DNA of 64,000 nt, from contig DAIDKP010000026.1 of the NCBI GenBank assembly GCA_027449965.1, forward strand, positions 62,001 to 126,000. The letters are read 5' to 3'. Numbering within the stretch: the stretch's first letter is position 1; each line of letters opens with the position of its first letter. A program made the translations under genes and the position numbers. Below, piece after piece: positions 1 to 7,954 of this stretch. The notes beneath the pieces are model-generated. The model had not been told where the DNA came from. It saw only the letters and a program-made list of their open reading frames with translations, and made no database searches. The DNA comes from Acidobacteriaceae bacterium (lineage in GTDB: Bacteria; Acidobacteriota; Terriglobia; Terriglobales; Acidobacteriaceae).

Positions 1-1
1 T

Positions 2-670
2 AGCCTGCCGCGTATCGCTTCTCTAGCTCAGGAGCAAGGGTTTGATTTTCATAGCCAGGAGGATGGAGCGCCCTCCGGCTGGAGTGCTCGTCAGGCGGAC
101 TGTACTGCTCTTCCTGACTATTTGCTTCTCGGCTATCAGCAGGCCGCGGGCACTCACAGCGAAGCCGGTTTCACTGTGGCCATTCCGCGCACCGGCAAAG
201 CTCGCATCCACCTTGTTCCGGTCCAGCGCCGTGGATTCACGCTGTACACGTCATCCCGCCGCAATCGCATCACCATCGTCGTCTTCAATGACCTGCTGAA
301 AGACGATGCGCGCGCCGTGCGTTCTGACTGGCTGGGACTGGGTCTTTGCTACGCCGCGCTGGCGGGTGACCAGGTTCAGGCTGCGACGACGCTCCATCCA
401 TCCTCACCGCCCTCCACCAGCATTCCACAACCCACCTACACCACGGCTTCGCTGTCGCTTTCCTGGAAGCAGCCACCCACCATCACCTTTGTCGGCTTGC
501 CGCCGGGAGGTTCAGCACCCCGTCAGTGGACCCTGATCTTCACTCCGGCCGGATCGTTGCACAAGGTTCTGACCAGGCGCGCACATGCTCTTGCCATCAC
601 TCCAGCGCGAGAAGATGCACACATGGAAACCCCGGTTGTGGCCAAGGGGCAGGTGGTTGATTGGAAGTAG
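2..670 (+). CDS. Hypothetical protein, 5' end outside window
   Basis: The frame is open from the first bases of the window to a TAG at 668-670, so this is the C-terminal part (about 222 residues) of a longer gene whose start lies upstream. The visible part has a mixed beta-rich character, with segments such as VPVQRRGFTLYTS and RNRITIVVFND, and a Pro/Ser/Thr-rich stretch in the middle. There is no recognisable catalytic motif or membrane segment. I do not recognise the family. It converges on the HU-like gene, and no obvious terminator hairpin lies between them. The reading frame is well supported by length and codon use, but function cannot be stated. Confidence 0.6.
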   Translation, partial: SLPRIASLAQEQGFDFHSQEDGAPSGWSARQADCTALPDYLLLGYQQAAGTHSEAGFTVAIPRTGKARIHLVPVQRRGFTLYTSSRRNRITIVVFNDLLKDDARAVRSDWLGLGLCYAALAGDQVQAATTLHPSSPPSTSIPQPTYTTASLSLSWKQPPTITFVGLPPGGSAPRQWTLIFTPAGSLHKVLTRRAHALAITPAREDAHMETPVVAKGQVVDWK

Positions 671-833
671 CCAGATCGGCCTCAAACCTGGAAGGGATAG
701 AGCCTGCTTGGCATTCGCGCCGATCTCTGTCACTGGACCACTTGTTCTCGATTCACCCTGCCTGCGACTGCCCCTACGGAGCAAACTCAAAGCCAGCGAT
801 ATTCTGAAAACCTGGGAAACTCGATTCCACCCT

Positions 834-1127
834 CTACTCTGTCGTGGCCGCCGGATTCGGAGCAATTTCATGCAGTTCTTTTCCGGGCTTGAAGCGGATC
901 GCTTTGCCTGGAGCAATGCTGACTTCGCTGCCGGTTCGCGGATTGCGGCCAATTCCGGTCTTTCGGGGTCGGACGCTGAAAACGCCGAAGCCGCGCAGCT
1001 CAATCCGATCGCCGGACGCCAGAGCCTTTTTCAGCCCTTCAAAGACACAATCCACGGCTGCTTCTGCCTTGATGCGGGGCAATCCGGTACGCTCGATCAC
1101 TTGATGAACGATGTGCTGTTTGATCAA
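834..1127 (-). CDS. HU/IHF family DNA-binding protein
   Basis: This is a 97-residue nucleoid-associated histone-like protein that should bind and bend DNA as a dimer. The N-terminal helical body is followed by RIELRGFGVFSVRPRK and then the beta-arm signature GRNPRTGSEVSIAPGKAIRF, which is diagnostic of the HU/IHF family, and the length is typical. The start is a TTG, chosen because AAGGACAGGA lies just upstream and the family normally begins a few residues before the first helix (here IKQHIVHQVIERT). It is a single gene convergent with the truncated gene to its left. The sequence does not decide between HU and an IHF-type subunit. Confidence 0.93.
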   Translation of the reverse strand: MIKQHIVHQVIERTGLPRIKAEAAVDCVFEGLKKALASGDRIELRGFGVFSVRPRKTGIGRNPRTGSEVSIAPGKAIRFKPGKELHEIAPNPAATTE

Positions 1128-1298
1128 CGTTCCTGTCCTTTTCTTCAGATTCTAAAGCGTCGCGTGATCCGCGTCGCTGGCGTGAGCATATTCATTCATG
1201 ACGTCATTGTCAATTGCGACCATCAGCCCATAGGATAAGCATCAAGCGCACCTGTCGCGCCATAATTCATCTGCCTGTTCCTCAGGCTTCGGAGTCTC

Positions 1299-1853
1299 AT
1301 GCCAATTCTCAGTGATCGCTGGATTCGAGAACAAGCCCTGAATCAGGGAATGATTGAGCCATTTAGCGAAAAACAGGTTCGCGAAGGGGTCATCTCCTAC
1401 GGACTCTCTTCCTATGGATATGATCTCAGGGTCTCCGACGAATTCAAAATCTTCACCAATGTAAACAGCGCGGTTATCGACCCTAAAAATTTTGACGAGC
1501 GGTCCTTTGTCACTGTCCAGGCCGATTCCGTCATCGTTCCGCCCAACAGCTTTGCCCTCGCCCGTTCCGTCGAGTATTTTCGCATTCCACGCAACGTTCT
1601 CACCATCTGCGTCGGCAAATCTACCTATGCGCGCTGCGGAATCATCGTCAATGTCACTCCCTTTGAGCCGGAGTGGGAAGGGTTCGTTACCCTTGAAATC
1701 TCGAATACCACGCCACTTCCCGCTCGTGTCTACGCGAATGAAGGTCTTTGCCAGATTCTCTTTTTTCAGGGGAACGAACCCTGCGAAGTCAGCTATGCTG
1801 ATCGCAAAGGGAAGTATCAGAAGCAGCAGGGCATTGTTCTCCCACGCCTTTGA
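1299..1853 (+). CDS. dcd: dCTP deaminase
   Basis: This cytosolic enzyme deaminates dCTP to dUTP, feeding dUMP and dTMP synthesis. The 184-residue protein carries the trimeric dUTPase-fold signatures [19 protein letters not shown] and [20 protein letters not shown]. The Glu in the EWEG or TLEIS strand region supplies the catalytic acid of the family. Length is close to the usual 185-193 residues. The ATG is preceded by a GGAG Shine-Dalgarno sequence. Whether it is monofunctional or a combined deaminase/dUTPase cannot be read from the sequence alone. It is followed by a regulator in the same direction after about 130 bases. Confidence 0.95.
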   Translation: MPILSDRWIREQALNQGMIEPFSEKQVREGVISYGLSSYGYDLRVSDEFKIFTNVNSAVIDPKNFDERSFVTVQADSVIVPPNSFALARSVEYFRIPRNVLTICVGKSTYARCGIIVNVTPFEPEWEGFVTLEISNTTPLPARVYANEGLCQILFFQGNEPCEVSYADRKGKYQKQQGIVLPRL

Positions 1854-1984
1854 ACGAGCGGAACAGCAGGCGGAATATTCTCGCTTGTCCCCATTGTGCG
1901 CTGCCCATGATTCAGCTACAGTGCAGGTATTTTGGCTCTCCTTCAAACAGTGTGGCTGGAATCCAATGGTTAAGGAGTCTATGG

Positions 1985-2653
1985 GTGAACGCTACCGCCG
2001 TTGATAAGCGTATACCGCTTGGCGTCGTCTCTACCGATCCCATTCGTACCGAGGGGCTGCTCGGCATCTTTGACGCGCATCCGCGTATCCACGCGTACAG
2101 TGCGGAGTTGCGGGCTCTTCTTGAGGGCGACACGCTTCGCTTTATTCTCCTTGACGTCTCCACAACGGATTCATGGATCGACACGCTTTTTTTTGTGCGC
2201 AGACTCCGCCCCGATATTCGTCAGATTGTCATCGGTCCCTCGACCGATGAAGAGATTGTCCAGCGTTCGATCATCGCCGGTGGTCGTGCCTATCTTGATG
2301 TTTGCTGCGAGCCGGAGCAGGTGAGGATGGCTCTGGAGGCTGTTCTTCAAGGTTCCATCTGGGCACCCCGCCGCACGCTCTCCAAGCTGATTGATCGCCT
2401 GCTCGCGGGTTCCACCACGCATCGGAAGGATCAATTCGGAAAGCTCAGTCGCCGTGAACGTCAGGTTCTTGACCGCATTCTTGAAGCTCGTTCCAATCGT
2501 GAGATTGCTGAAGACCTGGGTATTGAAGAACGCACCGTCAAGGCGTACGTCTCCAGTCTGATGCGCAAGACCGGCGTCCAAAACCGAGTCGCGCTCTCCA
2601 TGCTCGCCGTCCACGATGCTTCGACGCGGAACCAAGAGTTCCACTCTCTGTGA
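1985..2653 (+). CDS. LuxR/NarL-type response regulator with degenerate receiver
   Basis: This is a 222-residue transcription factor. The C-terminal LuxR HTH is at about 153-215 (KLSRRERQVLDRILEAR, then SNREIAEDLGIEERTVKAYV). The N-terminal 125 residues have a CheY-like pattern: an Asp in the phosphoacceptor position (D57 in FILLDVS) and only one acid near the first strand (STD18P). The usual Lys after strand 5 is replaced by Asp in AYLDV, so normal phosphorylation is doubtful. I chose the GTG at 1985 because AAGGAG sits 7 bases upstream. The longer in-frame reading back to 1850 overlaps dcd and is Cys-rich and non-conserved in look. No histidine kinase gene is adjacent. Confidence 0.85.
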   Translation: MNATAVDKRIPLGVVSTDPIRTEGLLGIFDAHPRIHAYSAELRALLEGDTLRFILLDVSTTDSWIDTLFFVRRLRPDIRQIVIGPSTDEEIVQRSIIAGGRAYLDVCCEPEQVRMALEAVLQGSIWAPRRTLSKLIDRLLAGSTTHRKDQFGKLSRRERQVLDRILEARSNREIAEDLGIEERTVKAYVSSLMRKTGVQNRVALSMLAVHDASTRNQEFHSL

Positions 2654-3131
2654 ATTGCACTGGAAATGTATCGAAAGTAATGCCTGATATGTGCTTTTTA
2701 TTGCATGAATGTTAATTTGTAAAATGAACAACTGAAACAGTTTGTGGGACGAATTGGTTACTAAATGACACTGCCCTTTCGTTACCTTGCGAACATTGTT
2801 CCCGATTGGCAATATGGGTTTAGTAACAACGCAGATCTGGGGAAGGACTTCTCTGGCCGCACAGTTTTTGTGCATCCCGGGAAGTCCTATTTTTTGCTCG
2901 TGCAAAGCGGCCATCCTCGTCTCTCTTCAGAGACAACTCTTTCACTTCCCGAAACATCCAACTGATATAAGGGATAAGTCTGCGAATTCCGAATTGGCAG
3001 AGATTCGTTCGGTTTGTAATTTTGCGTTTTCTGGCTTCATCGATTCCTTGCCTTGAGTCAACGCTTGCAGCCGAAAAATCACTTCGCTGATTCTTCGCCA
3101 TAAAACCTAAGCTTGAAAGGGAAGCAAGGCA
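2654..3131. other. 478-bp intergenic region with paired inverted repeats
   Basis: No convincing gene was found here; short open frames lack ribosome sites and family resemblance. The region is AT-richer than its neighbours. It holds a 9-bp inverted repeat, GTTACTAAA at 2757-2765 and TTTAGTAAC at 2819-2827, enclosing smaller complementary pieces. A long terminator-like hairpin follows at 2844-2896. It serves as the 3' region of the LuxR gene and the 5' region of the SYLF gene, so a structured leader or a small RNA is possible. Confidence 0.5.
2844..2896 (+). terminator. Terminator-like two-tier hairpin followed by T6
   Basis: AGGACTTC (2844-2851) pairs perfectly with GAAGTCCT (2881-2888). Inside it GCACA (2859-2863) pairs with TGTGC (2869-2873) around a GTTTT loop. 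ATTTTTTG follows immediately. The structure could end the LuxR transcript or act as an attenuator in front of the SYLF gene. Confidence 0.55.
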
Positions 3132-3833
3132 ATGAAAAAACTGATTACTCCGATCCTGTGTTGTGTTGTCCTGCTGGCTTCGTCCGGCATCGCCCAGGCC
3201 GCCTCGTCCAAAGGCGATCTGCAGCAGCGTGTCGATGCCGCCAAAGTCGTTCTTGACCAGATCATGGGAACCTCTGACCGCACCATCCCGCTGAATATCC
3301 TTCAAATGGCCACCTGTGTCGGCGTTGTTCCCGGCATGAAGAAAGCAGCTTTCCTCTTCGGTGCGCAATACGGCCAGGGTGTGGTCACCTGCCGCACCGG
3401 CCACGGCTGGAGTGCGCCTGTCTTCATCCGTATGGCGGGTGGCTCATTCGGCTTTCAGATCGGCGGCCAGTCCACCGATCTCATCCTCGTTGCCGTCAAC
3501 AGCAGAGGCTTCCAGGATCTGCTGAAGAGCAAGTTCCAGATTGGCGGAGACGCCAGCGCCGCTGCCGGTCCTGTCGGACGTGACTCCCAGGCCGCCACCG
3601 ACTGGAAGATGAACGCTGAACTGCTCACCTACTCCCGCAGCAAGGGCCTCTTTGCCGGCATCGATCTGGATGGCACCTCCGTCAGCCAGAACACTGCTGA
3701 CACCACCACCTACTTTGGTGCCAGCCACAGCTTCGGCTCCATTCTCAAGGGTTCGGTTCCGGTTCCCTCCGGAGCGGTCCCGTTTGTGCGCACCGTAGCC
3801 AAGGACTTCGTCGACTCCAAGGATCGCAAGTAG
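3132..3833 (+). CDS. SYLF-domain (Ysc84-like) lipid-binding protein, exported
   Basis: This 233-residue protein has a clear Sec signal peptide (MKKLITPILCCVVLLASSGIAQA) with cleavage expected after AQA. The mature part matches the SYLF/Ysc84 family: ATCVGVVPGMKKAAFLFG, then QYGQGVVTCR, SAPVFIRMAGGSFGFQIGGQ and TDLILVAVNSRG, ending in LFAGIDLDGTSVSQN. Family members bind phosphoinositides or other lipids. The bacterial versions are periplasmic or envelope-associated and mostly uncharacterised. A GGGAAG/AAGG ribosome site precedes the ATG. It appears monocistronic, with a hairpin overlapping its stop codon. Confidence 0.9.
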   Translation: MKKLITPILCCVVLLASSGIAQAASSKGDLQQRVDAAKVVLDQIMGTSDRTIPLNILQMATCVGVVPGMKKAAFLFGAQYGQGVVTCRTGHGWSAPVFIRMAGGSFGFQIGGQSTDLILVAVNSRGFQDLLKSKFQIGGDASAAAGPVGRDSQAATDWKMNAELLTYSRSKGLFAGIDLDGTSVSQNTADTTTYFGASHSFGSILKGSVPVPSGAVPFVRTVAKDFVDSKDRK

Positions 3834-3852
3834 CGCGGATTCGCGCTGTTTT
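3832..3852 (+). terminator. Rho-independent terminator of SYLF gene
   Basis: AGCGCG and CGCGCT form a 6-bp GC stem with a GATT loop, overlapping the stop codon and followed by GTTTT. It is short but well placed. Confidence 0.55.
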
Positions 3853-3946
3853 CACCATCCACGATCCGTCCCCGCATGGCGCAGGACTTTGCCTTCGGGC
3901 CCGTCCCGCGCCATGCTTTGTTTCTGTGCACGAACTCGCCGACGGT

Positions 3947-3952
3947 TACACT
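3947..3952 (+). promoter_or_regulatory. -10-like box TACACT for a leaderless transcript
   Basis: TACACT ends 7 bases before the GTG proposed as the lpxL-like start. There is no Shine-Dalgarno sequence, so the mRNA may start at or next to the start codon. The same hexamer sits 6 bases before the nadE GTG. No good -35 match was seen. Confidence 0.35.
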
Positions 3953-3959
3953 ATCTGTT

Positions 3960-4976
3960 GTGCCGCAATCGCCCATTCGCAGCCTCGCCGAGTATCTTCC
4001 GGTCCGCTGCTTCGTCTTTCTCGTCGGCCTCATGCCTCGTCGGCTGGCTCGTCGTCTGTGCGCAGCCTTGGGCCTGCTTCTTTTCCGTCTGCACTCTCGT
4101 CTGCGGCGGGTTGGCCTGCGCAATCTGGCCATGGCCCTGCCTGAGCTTGGCTCCGGCGAGCACCAGCGCATTCTTCGCCAGCTCTTTGTCCACATTGGAT
4201 GGCATTTCGCCGAATTCTGTCGGATGTCTCGCTACACGCGGGAAAACGCCGCTGGCTGGATACGCTGCGCAGGCATGGAGCACTACGAGCAGGCAAAGGC
4301 TCGCGGCAACGGGGTTCTCGTGCTCACCGGTCACTTGGGTGCCTGGGAGCTGTCCAGCTTCTATCACTCACTCCAGGGCCACCCCATGGGCCTGGTTGCG
4401 CGTCCACTCGACAATCCCCGCCTCGACGCTTTCGTCCGCTCCATTCGCTGCCGCCACGGCAACTGGATTATTCCTCGCAATGACTTTGCCCGTGGCCTGT
4501 TGCAAGCCATGCATCAGGGGCGCAGCGTCGGCATCCTCATGGACACCAACATGACGCCGCCCGAAGGCATCTTCGTTCCTTTCTTCGGCATTCCCGCCTG
4601 CACCGCCAGCGGCCTGGCGCGCATCGCCCTGCGCACCGGCGCAGCCATCGTTCCCGGCTTCCTGCTCTGGGAACAGGCCGAATCCCGCTACGTCCTCCAC
4701 TTCGCCCCGCCCATCCATCCCGTGGTCACAGACAATCGTACTCAGGACATTGCCATGCTGACCGCTCAATGCACGGCTGTCCTGGAGTCCTGGATTCGCC
4801 GTTATCCTGATCAGTGGCTGTGGATTCATCGCCGCTGGAAGACGCGTCCGGTCGGAGATCCGCCTCTTTATGGCAACCCAGCAGGCGGCAACCCCGCAGG
4901 CGGCAACCACGCAGGATTGCCAGCCGAACGCCATGCTCAGCAGCAGCACGAAGAGCCATCCCGCGCACAGGAGTAG
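3960..4976 (+). CDS. LpxL/HtrB-type lipid A late acyltransferase
   Basis: This is a membrane-associated lysophospholipid/lipid A acyltransferase that transfers an acyl chain onto the lipid A precursor. The acyltransferase HX4(D/E) motif is present as H125-LGAW-E130 inside LTGHLGAWEL. The C-terminal family block YPDQWLWIHRRWKTR is also present, and residues 10-35 form the expected hydrophobic N-terminal segment. I chose GTG 3960 (338 residues) because homologues begin just before this segment and a -10-like box precedes it. An ATG at 3876 in frame would add 28 unlikely residues. The tail carries three 5-residue repeats (GNPAG type). lpxD starts 3 bases downstream, so the two genes form a lipid A operon. 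Confidence 0.85.
   Translation: MPQSPIRSLAEYLPVRCFVFLVGLMPRRLARRLCAALGLLLFRLHSRLRRVGLRNLAMALPELGSGEHQRILRQLFVHIGWHFAEFCRMSRYTRENAAGWIRCAGMEHYEQAKARGNGVLVLTGHLGAWELSSFYHSLQGHPMGLVARPLDNPRLDAFVRSIRCRHGNWIIPRNDFARGLLQAMHQGRSVGILMDTNMTPPEGIFVPFFGIPACTASGLARIALRTGAAIVPGFLLWEQAESRYVLHFAPPIHPVVTDNRTQDIAMLTAQCTAVLESWIRRYPDQWLWIHRRWKTRPVGDPPLYGNPAGGNPAGGNHAGLPAERHAQQQHEEPSRAQE
4872..4916 (+). repeat. Three tandem 15-bp repeats in lpxL-like 3' end
   Basis: The unit GGCAACCCAGCAGGC is repeated three times with 1-2 changes per copy and encodes GNPAG, GNPAG and GNHAG. It lies after the conserved acyltransferase fold and is likely a variable linker tail. Confidence 0.8.
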
Positions 4977-4979
4977 CCT

Positions 4980-6038
4980 ATGAAAATCGCTCACAGGACG
5001 ATCGCCGAACTCATCGCCCAGCTTGGCGGCACTCTGGTCGCCGGGGATCCCGCATCGACGATCCACTCGCCAGCGTTGCCCCACACGGCCACCGCGCACT
5101 CCATGCTCTTTGCCGAGTCCGAGGCTACGCTGGCTCAGGCTCTTGCCGCGCGGCCAGGAGTCGTGGTCACCACGCAGCGCCTGGCTGACTCGCTGACGGA
5201 GGCTGACTCCACGGCCGTCGAACCCGCGGCTGTCGTTCCAGCGGTTGTCGTCACTGACCAGCCGCGGCTCTGGTTCGCCCTGGCAGCTCAACGGCTTGCG
5301 TCGTCCAACCAGCCTTCCGGCATTCATCCAACCGCAGTCGTCCCCTCCGATGCCGTCCTCGCCCCGGACGTCACGATCGGTGCTTGCGCCGTCCTCGGCG
5401 AAGCCGTCCAGATCGGCCCACGTTCGCGCATCGACGCGGGAGTCGTCCTCCAGCCCGGCGTCCGCATCGGTGCAGACTGTCATCTATGGCCGCGCGTCGT
5501 CGTCTACTCCGGCACCACGCTGGCAGATCGAGTCATCGTCCACGCCGGAGCTGTTCTCGGTGCCGACGGTTTCGGGTACGTCCGCGACCGTAAGACCGGT
5601 CGCTACACACAATTTCCGCAGCAGGGAACTCTCGTCATCGAAGACGATGTTGAGATCGGAGCCAACACCACCATCGACCGCGGCGCGCTGGCAGAGACGC
5701 GCATACGCCGTGGCGTCAAACTCGATAACCTCGTTCACATCGGCCACAACTGCACCATCGGCGAAGATGTCGTCATGGCCTCGCTTTGCGGCATCTCCGG
5801 CTCGTCCTCGATCGGTGACGGAGCTATCCTTGCCGGTCAGGTGGGCGTCGGCGACCACGCCTCCATCGGCCCGGGTGTCATCCTCGGCGGCCAGGCCGGT
5901 GTGCTTTCCGGCAAAACGATCACAACCACAGGAACCGTCCTCTGGGGCACGCCTGCGCGTCCGCTCCGTCAATATCTGCGTGAACTCGCCACCCTCGCGC
6001 GTCTCAGCCGAAGGCCGTCGAGGACACCGGAAGAATGA
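4980..6038 (+). CDS. lpxD: UDP-3-O-acylglucosamine N-acyltransferase
   Basis: This enzyme adds the second 3-hydroxyacyl chain (amide-linked, from acyl-ACP) to UDP-3-O-acyl-GlcN in lipid A synthesis. The 352-residue protein has an N-terminal UDP-binding domain (to about residue 110) followed by a left-handed beta helix of hexapeptide repeats, for example [15 protein letters not shown] and [16 protein letters not shown]. The catalytic His is expected at His256 in HIGHNCTIG. The family block VLGADGFGY is present. Length is typical. It sits 3 bases after the acyltransferase gene and overlaps the next gene by ATGA, so the three are probably co-transcribed. Ala/Val-rich low complexity at 75-92 is a small lineage-specific insertion. 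Confidence 0.95.
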   Translation: MKIAHRTIAELIAQLGGTLVAGDPASTIHSPALPHTATAHSMLFAESEATLAQALAARPGVVVTTQRLADSLTEADSTAVEPAAVVPAVVVTDQPRLWFALAAQRLASSNQPSGIHPTAVVPSDAVLAPDVTIGACAVLGEAVQIGPRSRIDAGVVLQPGVRIGADCHLWPRVVVYSGTTLADRVIVHAGAVLGADGFGYVRDRKTGRYTQFPQQGTLVIEDDVEIGANTTIDRGALAETRIRRGVKLDNLVHIGHNCTIGEDVVMASLCGISGSSSIGDGAILAGQVGVGDHASIGPGVILGGQAGVLSGKTITTTGTVLWGTPARPLRQYLRELATLARLSRRPSRTPEE

Positions 6039-6583
6039 GGATTGTTCAGATCTTCGGCAGCGGACGCGACTCCGGCAAGACCACGCTTGGCTGCGCGATT
6101 CTGACCGCATTTCCAGCCCTGCATTGGATCGCCGTCAAGGTCACGCCTCACAGCCACAGCCGCGATGCCGACTCCGCGCTCACAGGCAAAGACACCGACC
6201 GCTTTCGTCACGCCGGAGCCATCGAGTCACACCTGTTGAGTGCGCCCATCACTCCGGCGTCGTTTCACCCATTCGTCCGTCGAGCCGACGCCGTTCTCGT
6301 CGAATCCGGTCAGGCGCTCGCCGGCCTTTGCTGGCCTTTGCTGCGTTTGGCCATCGCGCCTGCGGATGCTTCTCTCTGGAAGCCCGGTTTTGCGCAGCGT
6401 GCGATGCATGTGGATGCGCTGCTTCTCATCGGCTCAGCCTCGGCAGCGCCTGATGCGATCCTCCAGCCATCCGCGTCGCAGCCATTCGCGGAGTATCCGC
6501 CGCTGGTCTTTCACGCGTCCAATCCGATAATACTTCCGTCGCCGCTTCATGCCTGCCTCGCCGATTTTCTCAATCAAGATTAG
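6035..6583 (+). CDS. MobB-like P-loop NTP-binding protein
   Basis: This 182-residue protein begins with a Walker A loop, [11 protein letters not shown]. It has a second block, [11 protein letters not shown]...[12 protein letters not shown], that resembles the MobB pattern (K-x-HHH-region, then GKDS-R-AGA). MobB binds GTP and assists molybdopterin-guanine dinucleotide synthesis. Here there are no other molybdenum-cofactor genes nearby. The gene overlaps lpxD by 4 bp, so a role connected with envelope synthesis, or simple co-transcription, is equally possible. The C-terminal half (105-182) is not obviously conserved. Its stop overlaps the stop of the convergent FliB-like gene. The P-loop is seen directly; the MobB relationship is inferred from motif spacing. 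Confidence 0.65.
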   Translation: MRIVQIFGSGRDSGKTTLGCAILTAFPALHWIAVKVTPHSHSRDADSALTGKDTDRFRHAGAIESHLLSAPITPASFHPFVRRADAVLVESGQALAGLCWPLLRLAIAPADASLWKPGFAQRAMHVDALLLIGSASAAPDAILQPSASQPFAEYPPLVFHASNPIILPSPLHACLADFLNQD

Positions 6584-7830
6584 AGACTCAACAGCTTTTC
6601 CAGCGGAACCATTCGCATCAGTCGCTTCCATGCATGGCGCAGTACAGCAAACTCCGCGCTGCGAGCAAAGACCGCGCGCGAGAGTGACTGGACGCAAAGC
6701 GCGGCGGCTTCCAGATCGAAAACTGCGTCGCCGGCGACACCGATCCAATACAGCCGGATCCACGCCCACTGCAACGAGAGGCCCGCAAACGCATCCTCGT
6801 TTTGTTCGTGCTCCGCCGTCCCGCACGCATCGAACGTCGCAGTGCCCAAAGGATACAGCCCGCGAATCAATTCATTGCAGAGATAGTTCTCCATCCACTG
6901 CGGATGATTGGTCAGCACAGGTTCCAGCACCTCGTCGCGCAGCTGCTGGCAGCGTGGGAGCAGTTCCACTACAGCTTGATGCCCAGCCTGATGCCTATTT
7001 TGATAGGCCATGCCGCGCAAAACGCGTGCGGTCAGTTCACGAAATCGCCGGTTTCCCCCTGCGAATCCCAAAGCGGTGTTCATCGCCGACAGCAGAAACT
7101 CCAGCGGTTCAGGGGCAATCGTGCCCGACGCTGCGCCAGGCATCTTCCCTTGATCCAGCAGCACCCGGCATATCTCTCGCAAAGCCGCAGCAGCGTTGCC
7201 GTCGCGCCGCGCATCGAGCGACCGGGCCAGGGAACCGAGAAGTAGCAGTCGATCCGCCATCGGCCACTGTCGCGAGCGCAGAATCGCCTCGTGGAAGCCT
7301 TGCCATGACCAGAACATTTCCGTCACGGTCGCAGCTTCCGGAAGCGATGCAAGCGTCTCCTCCAGCACGGTCTGGGGCGCAGGCCGCGCGCTCTCGTCGG
7401 TTGAGCACAACACCAGCCGGGCTGCCTCCGGGCAGGAAAGACTCAACGAACTGTGGACTTCGCCATCAATGCGATGGTGAACGCGCGGATAGACCTTGCA
7501 GCCCAGCGGCATCGGATCTTCACCATGCCGAGCCTGGATTCCGCACAAGCCTTCCGGCTCCAGAAACGGACAGCTTCCATCGTGCTTCAGTCCGAGCCAT
7601 CCCATCTGCGTTGGCTTGGAACTGGTATCAAACCGTCGAAGATGGGTCGTCAATACAGTCTGCACGCGAGCATCGTTCAGGCCACTCAGCGCAACCAGAG
7701 CCGGCTCATCCATCGTGATCTGCCAACCGCCACAGCAGCTCTCTTCGCACTCAGGGCCGATGCAGCGAAATCTCTCCACGCACCCATGAAGCCAGCCGGA
7801 TTGCCTCCGGTTGTTCTCGATTGCCGACAT
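6580..7830 (-). CDS. FliB-like lysine N-methylase family protein
   Basis: This 416-residue protein belongs to the FliB family, named for the Salmonella enzyme that methylates flagellin lysines. The signature is the Cys-rich N-terminal block FRCIGPECEESCCGGWQI, followed by DGSCPFLEPEGLCGIQ and LGCKVYPR. Several cysteines arranged this way suggest a metal or Fe-S site. The rest is helical and variable, as in the family. No flagellar or chemotaxis gene is present in this window, so the substrate may be another protein. The ATG at 7830 is the first one upstream of the Cys block. The gene is convergent with the MobB-like gene (4-bp stop overlap). Confidence 0.8.
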   Translation of the reverse strand: MSAIENNRRQSGWLHGCVERFRCIGPECEESCCGGWQITMDEPALVALSGLNDARVQTVLTTHLRRFDTSSKPTQMGWLGLKHDGSCPFLEPEGLCGIQARHGEDPMPLGCKVYPRVHHRIDGEVHSSLSLSCPEAARLVLCSTDESARPAPQTVLEETLASLPEAATVTEMFWSWQGFHEAILRSRQWPMADRLLLLGSLARSLDARRDGNAAAALREICRVLLDQGKMPGAASGTIAPEPLEFLLSAMNTALGFAGGNRRFRELTARVLRGMAYQNRHQAGHQAVVELLPRCQQLRDEVLEPVLTNHPQWMENYLCNELIRGLYPLGTATFDACGTAEHEQNEDAFAGLSLQWAWIRLYWIGVAGDAVFDLEAAALCVQSLSRAVFARSAEFAVLRHAWKRLMRMVPLEKLLSL

Positions 7831-7954
7831 TCGCTCCCCTGTCCGTGCGGTCTTCCGTTCAGTCCGCGTGCGTCGAGGGCAAATGATGTGCCGCGAAATG
7901 GAGAGCAGATGGGAAAAAACTCAGCAACCGGCCCGCGTCTGCAACCAGCCCGCG

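Noticed and set aside
1985-2653. Start of the LuxR gene at 1850
   Set aside because: A start at 1850 would overlap dcd and add 45 non-conserved residues. The GTG at 1985 has a perfect AAGGAG at the right distance.
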